From Nitrospira sp. (GTDB lineage: Bacteria > Nitrospirota > Nitrospiria > Nitrospirales > Nitrospiraceae): DNA of 64,000 nucleotides. The stretch covers positions 1 through 64,000 of the forward strand of contig JAOUHJ010000006.1 of assembly GCA_029865225.1 (NCBI GenBank), written 5' to 3'. This document shows, piece by piece, positions 52,334 through 59,356 of this stretch; within the stretch, counting starts at the first letter, position 1, and every line of letters begins with the position of its first letter. Both the position numbers and the translations under genes were made by a program. The notes below the pieces were generated by a model. That model worked only from the letters and a program-made list of their open reading frames with translations, did no database searches and was not told the DNA's origin.

Positions 52334-53459
52334 CGCACGCACGCTCCTGGTTATCGACGCCGATACATTTCACATCCGGCTTGTTCTCTTGCTCATTGAG
52401 CAGTGGTGACGACTCGGCAGCCACCTCATCGAGCGGTTGCCGAGCCAGCAGTTGAGGAAGAACCGGTGGACTCCCTTCGCCACCCCAGACAATCCGATCA
52501 GACACGAGAGAAGGAACGCCATTCACGATCTGCTCCGTCACTGGCGCCCCGACCAAGGCGGTGATCTGACCGGCGGTTAGAATGCGCCCCTGCGCATCGA
52601 CCCAGTAGGCCTTGCCATTCATGACGATGCCGCCTTCAATGCGCAGTCGTTCCTGAGTGACAAGACTTGGACTCGTCGCTGATGGAGGTGCGATGCTGTC
52701 GATTGCTGACTGGTTCTCCGCTGGTGGCACAAACACGGGCTTCCCATTGTTCGGTGGAGGGGGAAGCTGCGCGGCGGAGGGCTTCGTCCCCGAGAACCAC
52801 GTCCCCCACCCGATGAAGCCAAGGGCTCCGATGAGACCCACCAGCCCGACTAAAAGCAAGGGACTTGAGAGGATCGTTTTCATCCGTCGTTCCTCCGTGA
52901 TGCCACCTGTCGCATAACTGGAATAGTAGGCGTAGATCTTGGGCTCGTAGCGTCCGATGAGGGTGCGGATGACCTCGGTCTCTTCCGGATTACCCCGGAC
53001 AAAACCCTGGAAGCGTCGGCGCATCCCGAACCGTTCCATGCGGCGAAACTTGATCGTGCTCTCCACCAAGCGGGTCACGCCCGAGGTCAGTTGCCGATAG
53101 TCTTGGGCCATGAGCAGCAGATCCACGCCATAATGGCGATGCGTCTCGAGCCACCGCAGGATCTCCCCCGGCACCTTCTCCTTCGCCCGGAAGATTGTCT
53201 GGGCCTCGTCGAGGCAGACCGCCGAGCCTGGTTCAATCGAGAGGAGGAGCGAGGGAATGGCTGTTCGCTCGGTCCAGAGGGTCACTTGTTTCTGGATCTC
53301 CGGAAGCGGTCGCCCTTCGAAGAGGGCCAGCCGATCCAGATAGAACCCATCCACCGCGACGTAGAGACGACGCCCAGCCCGAAGCCAGGGCAAGAGATAG
53401 TCCGCCACCGCATAATAGGACTTCCCACTGCCAGGGGTGCCTTCGAGTAAGGTGATCAT
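52314..53459 (-). CDS. Zot/pI assembly ATPase
   Basis: 381 residues from ATG 53459 (an extension upstream is not needed). Walker A LEGTPGSGKSYYA at residues 7-14, Walker B near SAVCLDEAQTI, DYRQLTSGVTRLVESTIKFRRM; a transmembrane segment (PLLLVGLVGLIGALGFIGWG) near residue 205 separates it from a Pro-rich periplasmic tail (PPPPNNGKPVFVPP). This is the filamentous-phage morphogenesis ATPase (zonular occludens toxin family). It starts by overlap with the pVI-like gene. Confidence 0.95.
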   Translation of the reverse strand: MITLLEGTPGSGKSYYAVADYLLPWLRAGRRLYVAVDGFYLDRLALFEGRPLPEIQKQVTLWTERTAIPSLLLSIEPGSAVCLDEAQTIFRAKEKVPGEILRWLETHRHYGVDLLLMAQDYRQLTSGVTRLVESTIKFRRMERFGMRRRFQGFVRGNPEETEVIRTLIGRYEPKIYAYYSSYATGGITEERRMKTILSSPLLLVGLVGLIGALGFIGWGTWFSGTKPSAAQLPPPPNNGKPVFVPPAENQSAIDSIAPPSATSPSLVTQERLRIEGGIVMNGKAYWVDAQGRILTAGQITALVGAPVTEQIVNGVPSLVSDRIVWGGEGSPPVLPQLLARQPLDEVAAESSPLLNEQENKPDVKCIGVDNQERACDGSSRD

Positions 53460-53731
53460 GAGCCCCACCGGACAAAGGGAATCGCTTGCAACGTGAACCG
53501 GACCAACATCGCGGAGGCGATGATCGCCACGGCCTGACTCATGCCGGTGGCTCCGAGGACCCAGGTGTATTGCATGGGGATGACGGGTGCACTCAGGGAA
53601 CCAGTCCCGACCGAGGCCAAGAGCTGATCGGCCACGCTGAGGACCGAATCCCAACCCCCCTTCCAGACATCGGCGAAGGAGAGGATCATATCGAGGAGAA
53701 AACAGTAGATGAGGTTCAAGAGGGCCGTCAT
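53456..53731 (-). CDS. pVI-like membrane protein (DUF2523 type)
   Basis: 91 residues with two to three membrane helices (ALLNLIYCFLLDMILSFAD; GMSQAVAIIASAMLVRFTLQAIPFVRWG). Sits directly before Zot with 4-bp overlap and behind the pIII-like gene, as in inoviruses where pVI (DUF2523) ends the virion at release. Length is normal. Confidence 0.82.
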   Translation of the reverse strand: MTALLNLIYCFLLDMILSFADVWKGGWDSVLSVADQLLASVGTGSLSAPVIPMQYTWVLGATGMSQAVAIIASAMLVRFTLQAIPFVRWGS

Positions 53732-53734
53732 GGC

Positions 53735-54964
53735 TTAGCTGTTCCCTACAAAGATGATGCGATAAGCCGCGAAACTCGCCCCGGCGATGACGATGGCCCG
53801 GAGGGCCAGGAACATGGTCGACCAGTCATTAAAGTTGACGGAGAAATTTCCCAATAGGGAGGAGTTCAGCGCGATCGTCGGCAGATCCGACGGCCAGGTG
53901 AGGGACTGGAGCAAGGCGAGTTGTCCCGCAATCCCGGATCCTCTCCACGTCGTAAGATGCTCGTCGAGGATGGAGCCGAACGAGCGGAGGTCATGCTCCC
54001 CTGTGGAACATTGCACGGTCGTGGTGCTGTCATCCTGCGTCGTCGTGGAGCCATCGGGATTCGTCGTCGTGGTGGTGGTTGTGGTCGTCTGTTGGGTGGT
54101 GCTGGAGGTCGTCTGGGTTCCCGCCGGTGGCGTCGCATCCGAGTTGACCACGACATCATCGGGGGTCACCTGTGAGGCGGGGACCACCTGAGTCGACACG
54201 TCCGTGGAATCGATGGGGATCGTGGTCACGGAATCGGCGCCGGGTGCCGTGTGCCCCGACCCAACGGGCGAGGCATTACTGTCGATGGAATTCGGATCAC
54301 TGCTTGGAAGGTTATTGAGATAGTCCGTCACCTGTTGCGGCGTGGCGGGCAGCCCGGGCACGAGGACACCGGGAGACGCTCCCGGCTCAGGATAGGCCCA
54401 ACACCCCGACGGCTTGAGAAACCAGCCTTGCCATCCGGCCGGCACCGTCGGATAGGGCGGACCCGTGAGGCAATACGTGGTGGGGATGGAAATCCCTTGT
54501 GCGGCGCTGGCGTCACAATCCGGATGGCCGGGACACGGATGCAACGTGCCCTGCGGGACCACCACCCCATCCACCGACACCCCACTCGGGCCAGCCGTGG
54601 CGTTCTTGATCTCGGCCACTTGCCCGTTATTGAGCGCCACGGACAGCAGCGTCAATCCCGCGAGCACGCCCAAGACCGGCCAGCCCCCGGCCCCGGCCGT
54701 GACCAGCCGCACCGCGACACTCGTGCCACTCGCCTGGGCAATCGCACTGCCGAGCGCCGTACTGATCGCCCCCCGCTGCGCCGCCAGTGTCACCGCCTGG
54801 GCGGCCGGGGTGGCGATTCGCGCATAGGAGCCCGCCAACGCAGTTGCCGGCGCCCAGCACACCATGACGCCCAGGACGTACAGAAAGAGACTGTACGTAC
54901 TGAGGCTTAGAGCCGCCCGGACAGCAGGCCGGTGAGAAAACACGCGAGATAGAACATCGTCCAT
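53735..54964 (-). CDS. pIII-like adsorption/minor coat protein
   Basis: 409 residues. Signal peptide (SLSTYSLFLYVLGVMVCWAPATALAG), N-terminal domain, a Cys-bearing segment (HPCPGHPDCDASA and YCLTGPPYP), a Thr/Ser-rich linker (TTSSTTQQTTTTTTTT), and a C-terminal membrane anchor (AIVIAGASFAAYRIIFVGNS). This is the plan of pIII/TspB proteins that bind the host pilus. Being the most variable inovirus protein, host-receptor specificity is inferred only. Confidence 0.78.
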   Translation of the reverse strand: MDDVLSRVFSHRPAVRAALSLSTYSLFLYVLGVMVCWAPATALAGSYARIATPAAQAVTLAAQRGAISTALGSAIAQASGTSVAVRLVTAGAGGWPVLGVLAGLTLLSVALNNGQVAEIKNATAGPSGVSVDGVVVPQGTLHPCPGHPDCDASAAQGISIPTTYCLTGPPYPTVPAGWQGWFLKPSGCWAYPEPGASPGVLVPGLPATPQQVTDYLNNLPSSDPNSIDSNASPVGSGHTAPGADSVTTIPIDSTDVSTQVVPASQVTPDDVVVNSDATPPAGTQTTSSTTQQTTTTTTTTTNPDGSTTTQDDSTTTVQCSTGEHDLRSFGSILDEHLTTWRGSGIAGQLALLQSLTWPSDLPTIALNSSLLGNFSVNFNDWSTMFLALRAIVIAGASFAAYRIIFVGNS

Positions 54965-55002
54965 GTGAGTTGTTGCTCCAAGGTCAGATCGGTGAAGATC
55001 AT
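54907..55002 (-). CDS. Tiny membrane protein (31 aa), minor coat candidate
   Basis: MIFTDLTLEQQLTWTMFYLA and CFLTGLLSGRL, one membrane helix; starts 18 bp after the ssDNA-binding gene stop. It overlaps the pIII-like gene's signal region by 58 bp in another frame. Its position before pIII matches small coat genes of filamentous phages. The ribosome site is weak (GGCGTGAGACGG). Confidence 0.45.
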   Translation of the reverse strand: MIFTDLTLEQQLTWTMFYLACFLTGLLSGRL

Positions 55003-55020
55003 GAAAGACCGTCTCACGCC

Positions 55021-55320
55021 TTACTTGCTTGGATGCCCGTGGGAGCCCGCTGTTGCCCCCTGCGTGATCGGCTGGTAGCCGGTGATGTCGATAAACCGTT
55101 GGCCTTTAAACTCGCGGAGATTCACCGTGACTTGGGCCAGTTTCATCTTGTTGGCTTCCATCTGCTTATAGAGGGCCTCGTGGTCCTCAGAGATGTTCGC
55201 TTCCAAGGTGGTCGTGTCCTCCTCGAAATAGAGCACGGCATTCCGGAAGGTCCGGGTGCCGTCCTGACTCGGTCTCGCCTTGACACCCATCACCACGCAC
55301 GTTGCGACAAACTTCGACAT
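55021..55320 (-). CDS. Phage ssDNA-binding protein candidate
   Basis: 99 residues starting after AGGAGGAATGAC. Beta-rich N-terminus (MSKFVATCVVMGVKARPSQDG), acidic stretch, VTVNLREFKGQRFIDITGY, then a His/Gly-rich tail. Size, beta pattern and gene position (after Rep, before pIII) fit pV-like proteins that coat the single strand and repress Rep. Not proven by motif. Confidence 0.6.
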   Translation of the reverse strand: MSKFVATCVVMGVKARPSQDGTRTFRNAVLYFEEDTTTLEANISEDHEALYKQMEANKMKLAQVTVNLREFKGQRFIDITGYQPITQGATAGSHGHPSK

Positions 55321-55341
55321 GTCATTCCTCCTGGTTGATTG

Positions 55342-55578
55342 TTATGAGTTGGACCATGGAAACCAGCCCTGCTTAGTGCAGGACCACACATAGACCCACA
55401 CGGTGCCGCAGTCCTGACAACGGCCACGCAATCGGGGGCCACACATGAACAGCGAGAGCACCCCGCTCTGGCAGCGACGGCAGAGGACCCGGCGTTCGCC
55501 ATCCACTCCGGACCGCTTCGTCTGAGTGGTTCGAGCGCCGGCTCGTGTACGCATGGGATTCGAAGGATCTGTCGCCAT
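55342..55578 (-). CDS. Zinc-ribbon protein
   Basis: 78 residues; CRRC and CQDC pairs form a CxxC-x18-CxxC zinc ribbon (VLCRRCQSGVLSLF and RGRCQDCGTVWVY). Start overlaps the RHH gene stop (ATGA) with GGGAGG upstream. Role unknown; may regulate transcription of the phage. Confidence 0.6.
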   Translation of the reverse strand: MATDPSNPMRTRAGARTTQTKRSGVDGERRVLCRRCQSGVLSLFMCGPRLRGRCQDCGTVWVYVWSCTKQGWFPWSNS

Positions 55579-55871
55579 CAGCTGCCTCCCGTCTGTACCG
55601 CTGTCTGACGTGATCCGTCCGTTAAGTGGTGGGCTGCGGCAGGCTCATTCACGCGAACGCCCTGCCACACGGCCTCGACCTCACACACATGCTCGAGACG
55701 CGCCTGGACGGCCTGTAGTAAGAGCGCCTCCAGTCCATCAAGTTTGGCGAGCTGATAGAGTCCCAGCCGCAGGATGTCGGAATAACTGGCGTCTCGTTTC
55801 GCCGCGAGACTCATGAGGAGGGCTCGTTCCTCATTGAGGAGTTTCACTGTCTGGCTCGAAGTCTGTTTCAT
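55578..55871 (-). CDS. Ribbon-helix-helix phage protein
   Basis: 97 residues from ATG 55871 with GGAGGAC upstream (an earlier in-frame ATG at 55898 lacks one). The N-terminal QTVKLLNEERALLMSLAAKRDASYSDILRLGLYQL fits an RHH strand and helices; the remainder is a helical extension. Likely a repressor of phage transcription. Confidence 0.62.
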   Translation of the reverse strand: MKQTSSQTVKLLNEERALLMSLAAKRDASYSDILRLGLYQLAKLDGLEALLLQAVQARLEHVCEVEAVWQGVRVNEPAAAHHLTDGSRQTAVQTGGS

Positions 55872-55923
55872 GACGTCCTCCGTAGTGTGAGTCCTCATTC
55901 AGGACTTGTGTGCGCGGTGCTGG

Positions 55924-56964
55924 TTAGGCCATCCCGCTGCCATACGCCGCGGAGAATCCGTCCCGGGGATTCCACCAGTGCAGCCGGCGTTTCGTGTTCT
56001 CGAGATCTCGACCGTTCTGTAAGAGCGCGAGATGTTTGCTGCGCCAGCGATCCACGCCATCAACGATGGTCCTGACGAGCCACCGTTCCCCGGCTTCGGG
56101 ATGGGCACAGAGCAGGCTTAAGGTGGGGGCCAAGCTCTTCTCCGCCCAGCGTTTGACCTGTTCGATCGTCTTGACCGCCTGCACGATCGCCAGCTTGGCC
56201 CGAGCCATGCCCTCCGTGAGGGTCTTCCACCAACCTAAGATGGGCGCGTAATAGCGATCCTTCGGATCGTCCGCTCTCGTGCAGGCCCGGAAATCCACGG
56301 CAGTGCGAAACACCCCGACGATATATTTCTGAAACGACTCTTGATCGAGGGTAGACAAGGCCAGGCCCACGGCTTGGGCCCGTTCCCGCTTCCACTCCAT
56401 CTCCCAGCGCATCCAGGGGCCGTCGACCGGCTTCTCTTTGGCTCGTTGTTCCGCGGCCTTGTCGTAGATCCGGAGATAGCTCTCTGACTGGCGAGAGCCC
56501 AGGGCCAGCGTCTTCCCTCGGTCAGCCCCCGATGGCACATCCAGCCCGCCAATGATCCGGCACTGCCGGAAATGTGAGACACAGTGGCCCTTCGCCACGG
56601 CCTCGTAGACGCCGTCGACGTCGATCACGCCCAGGCGATCATCGAGGGCGACATCGATCCGACCAAAGTGTCCCTTCTGATCGAAGACCCACGCCGCGAG
56701 CTGATGAAACTTGTCGTAGCTCCAGTGACTGATCAGTTCTTGGGAGAGATCGACATGGACTTCTCGAGGCGCACGTTTGGCTCCGGTGGCAATCCGGCCA
56801 TAGCCGCTGTCATTGCCGCGACAGATCCAGACCTCGCGATAGCCTTCATAGCCCTTTTCGTCTCGGATCCAGTCCCCCTCACCGAGTACTCTCTTGAGAG
56901 TCTCCACCGTGGAAGAAGGAACGGTAAACCGAAGCCATCCAATCGACATGGACCAGGTACTCAT
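55924..56964 (-). CDS. Rolling-circle replication initiator (Rep/pII, Rep_trans family)
   Basis: 346 residues. The Rep_trans core is visible in LALGSRQSESYLRIYDKAAEQ with RWEMEWKRERAQA, the Tyr in YLRIYDK being the candidate nicking residue. Cytoplasmic, it nicks the double-stranded form for rolling-circle replication, as pII or RstA do. It starts within 4 bp overlap with the HTH gene upstream. The C-terminal helical part is basic. Confidence 0.9.
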   Translation of the reverse strand: MSTWSMSIGWLRFTVPSSTVETLKRVLGEGDWIRDEKGYEGYREVWICRGNDSGYGRIATGAKRAPREVHVDLSQELISHWSYDKFHQLAAWVFDQKGHFGRIDVALDDRLGVIDVDGVYEAVAKGHCVSHFRQCRIIGGLDVPSGADRGKTLALGSRQSESYLRIYDKAAEQRAKEKPVDGPWMRWEMEWKRERAQAVGLALSTLDQESFQKYIVGVFRTAVDFRACTRADDPKDRYYAPILGWWKTLTEGMARAKLAIVQAVKTIEQVKRWAEKSLAPTLSLLCAHPEAGERWLVRTIVDGVDRWRSKHLALLQNGRDLENTKRRLHWWNPRDGFSAAYGSGMA

Positions 56965-57269
56965 ACAGACCTCCGTGGACGTGGTTGGAATTTGCGCCCC
57001 CGTTTGACTATGCGGGGGCTTTCCTGCCCGTCGCGCCGTCGGCTGGCGCCGCCGGGCGCGCGGCGGCTCGCTCCGTTCCTCGGTCCAGCCTCAATGTAGG
57101 TCTCGCCGTTTCGCCGCATGGCCTCCTTGACCTGTTCGAGGTCGAACCGGACGAACCGAAAGATGCGCTGCACCGGGATCTCGCCACGGAGATAGGCCCG
57201 GCGTACGGTTTTGGTGCTCACTTTGAGGGCCTTGGCCAGTTCATGAATGGTCAGCCAGGGTGCGTGCAT
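56961..57269 (-). CDS. HTH regulator/excisionase-type protein upstream of Rep
   Basis: 102 residues from ATG 57269 (GAGGAAGCGC ribosome site; upstream in-frame ATG at 57332 rejected). APWLTIHELAKALKVSTKTVRRAYLRGEIPVQRIFRFVRF is a winged/MerR-type HTH, followed by a disordered, very basic Arg-rich tail. It leads the phage operon and probably controls it. A perfect hairpin lies about 170 bp upstream. Confidence 0.75.
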   Translation of the reverse strand: MHAPWLTIHELAKALKVSTKTVRRAYLRGEIPVQRIFRFVRFDLEQVKEAMRRNGETYIEAGPRNGASRRAPGGASRRRDGQESPRIVKRGRKFQPRPRRSV

Positions 57270-57427
57270 GCGCTTCCTCGTGTCGCGGCGGCTCAATATG
57301 GTCCCGACCCTACTGAAGCTGACGGACTTCACGAAAGTACCCGCGAGGGGTCACGAGCGGTCAGCAGAGGACAGGAGGGGACTCTAGTGTTGAGCGGTAA
57401 AGGTGATAGATGAGGCAGTCGGTTCAG

Positions 57428-57464
57428 GCTCCTTCGTCGTAAACAGTTCGCAAGACGAAGGAGC
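57428..57464. repeat. 11-bp perfect inverted repeat near the prophage end
   Basis: GCTCCTTCGTC (57428-57438) and GACGAAGGAGC (57454-57464) form a stem with a 15-base loop, located upstream of the phage operon. May be an operator, packaging signal or an origin-associated hairpin. Confidence 0.55.
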
Positions 57465-57826
57465 AGTACCCGAATCGCCGCGCCAGATGCAAGGATGCGC
57501 GGATCGTGAATTGGATGTATTCATGAGCGAGAGAGTACGAACGAGGACGAGTCACGTAGAAATGACACTAATGAGCAGGAGGTTTCGAAGTTGAGGCTAA
57601 GAATCTTTTGGCCCTGGGCCGAATGGCTCTAGCCCCGAATCGCCTCTAGTCAGGGAGCCGACGGCTTTAGTGGTCCTCCGATTCAGCCGTTTCCCGCCCA
57701 ACCACTAGTAATTTTTCAAGGGGAAAGGGATAAGCTTCGGTGGGGAGTTGCAGGCAGTAGCACGCGCTAGAGGGGAGCCGCTTCAAATGAGTAAGTCAAT
57801 GCGTATGACATCCTCTCTTACGCCAT
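57465..57826. other. Gap without supported gene
   Basis: About 360 bp beyond the prophage operon, with no ribosome-site-backed frame. It may hold the phage right end, but no repeat of the tRNA-Lys 3' end is visible, so the border is unresolved. Confidence 0.5.
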
Positions 57827-58036
57827 GTGAATGAGGTAAGGGCCGATCTGTTGGTGCGTCAGCATTCGGACAAGACGATCATTGGGCGCATCGCGCGAGG
57901 GTTCGATGTCCTGGACTTTCGGTTTTCCTCGGACAGTGTCGCGGTGGTGCGGTGTCTGGCGAAGGTGTCACAGTCTTATGAGCGCAGTGCAGCTTCGACC
58001 CGCATCGGGACCTATCTGCGTCGCTGGCCGCGATAG
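57827..58036 (+). pseudogene. Reverse-transcriptase fragment
   Basis: The frame reads HSDKTIIGRIARGFDVLDFRF, strongly like the DKTFIGRIERGFDFLGYRF block of group II intron/retron-like reverse transcriptases, then SYERSAASTRIGTYLRRWPR, like their C-terminal R-rich end. Only this C-terminal tail survives; no catalytic YADD motif is present. Probably debris of a lost element at the prophage edge. Confidence 0.6.
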
Positions 58037-58255
58037 GTGCAGGCGGAGGCCACATTGAGGGACAGGGCCGCCGGCGAGGATGGAACAGGCGGTAGTGGGT
58101 GGCATGTGATCTCATCATCCTGTGGGATTGTAAGTCTTGACCCTCTTTGAGTCCTTTTTACCTTCACTCACCTGCATGCTCGACCCAATATGAGATCAGG
58201 CCCAAATCACTCACTTGGGAAGGAGAAGACCCAGGAAATATCATATCGCTTCAGC

Positions 58256-59356
58256 TCAATTTCCCCGCTGGGTCCTCCAGTAAGCACTCTCAAAAAACCG
58301 GCGTTCGCTCTCGTAAAACAGGCGTCGCGTCAGTTGATTGGATTCAAACACCCTGCGGACCTTCACCCGATACTCACTCAGGGCAGATTGGATGGAGGCT
58401 GGATGAGCAAGGCACTGTATGACGGTCTCCCCACCACGTATGCCGCTATACAACGCAAACAATAAACCTTGGGAGGACAACGGGTCAAAGGAAAGTGCCG
58501 CATCGCCAACCGCCAGCCAAGTGGCCTCTGCAATGCACTCGCATATCCCCATACTCGCATCCACACATTTTATAGGTCGAACAGCATGGTCCAGTGACAA
58601 GTTATAGGGCACGAGGTGCACATCATTCGCCCACTCCACAAATCGATCTGGTAGTTTCTTCAGTCTCGAGACCTCAGTTGAAAGACCGTGAAAGATGATG
58701 ACCCGTAATCCTTGAGGAAGCCTTGCCGTGTACCACCAGCCGTCCTGAACTCCCTTCACACGGGTCGTGCTGTCTGCATCTTGATCACTATGGCGAAACC
58801 AGCCTACTGCAGCAGTTTGCTCACTTACCCGTTTTCTCCGTACGCCCAGCTTCGTACTTACAGCCGCAGCACGCCCAGTGGCATCCACCACAAATCGGCC
58901 AGATAACATTCCTATTCCTGCAGCCGTGACCAGTACGTGCGACCCGCCTCCCTGGGATACAGAATTTAGTTTTGCCGGCACGAAGTCTACACCTACTGAA
59001 ATCGCGTGGTCCAGCAATGCTGCATCAAATCGATGTCGTAAAATGTGAAAGCCACCTCCCTCAGGATTGGCAATTGCATCTCTGTAGATCCACACGTCGC
59101 TGCCCCACATTGAGGCATTCGCCACACAAGGTTTGAACTCATCGCTGCGTAGTATGCTTGAGAGATGTAGAATGCCTAATCTTCGCAGCAAGCGAAGTGC
59201 AGCCCCTGGAAGGGACTCGCCAACTTTCAACTGCTGTCCGCTGGTCTCACCCAATAGACACACCCGAAATCCTGCTTGACTGGCAACCGTGGCGGCAGCC
59301 ACCCCAGCTGGGCCGGCACCAGCCACAATCACGTCATATAGCACAGAGCCTGTCAA
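58256..59356 (-). CDS. LodB/GoxB-like FAD-dependent maturase
   Basis: 366 residues. FAD dinucleotide motif VAGAGPAGVAAATVASQAG at the N-terminus, middle VVDATGRAAA and C-terminal GDAALSFDPLSSQGLLFALYSG (second FAD contact) mark the flavin-dependent monooxygenase/halogenase-like class. Its ATG overlaps the preceding LodA-like gene by 4 bp (59353-59356). LodB-type flavoproteins install the tryptophylquinone cofactor of the LodA-type oxidase encoded beside them, so this role is inferred from context. A stand-alone halogenase is the alternative. Confidence 0.72.
   Translation of the reverse strand: MTGSVLYDVIVAGAGPAGVAAATVASQAGFRVCLLGETSGQQLKVGESLPGAALRLLRRLGILHLSSILRSDEFKPCVANASMWGSDVWIYRDAIANPEGGGFHILRHRFDAALLDHAISVGVDFVPAKLNSVSQGGGSHVLVTAAGIGMLSGRFVVDATGRAAAVSTKLGVRRKRVSEQTAAVGWFRHSDQDADSTTRVKGVQDGWWYTARLPQGLRVIIFHGLSTEVSRLKKLPDRFVEWANDVHLVPYNLSLDHAVRPIKCVDASMGICECIAEATWLAVGDAALSFDPLSSQGLLFALYSGIRGGETVIQCLAHPASIQSALSEYRVKVRRVFESNQLTRRLFYESERRFFESAYWRTQRGN

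Larger units (their letters stand above)
49516..57470. mobile_element. Filamentous phage (Inoviridae-like) prophage
   Basis: An ~8-kb unit beside tRNA-Lys with integrase and HTH, RadC-like gene, coat protein with signal peptide, Zot/pI ATPase, pVI- and pIII-like proteins, ssDNA-binding and rolling-circle Rep genes, all leftward except radC. The order Rep-ssb-pIII-pVI-pI-coat is the inovirus plan. The right border is approximate: no repeat of the tRNA 3' end was found after 57,270. Confidence 0.85.

Noticed and set aside
53486..54910. Plus-strand frames opposite the pIII- and pVI-like genes
   Set aside because: They are shadows, Thr/Val/Arg low-complexity from the antisense of Thr/Ser and Gly codons; no motif.
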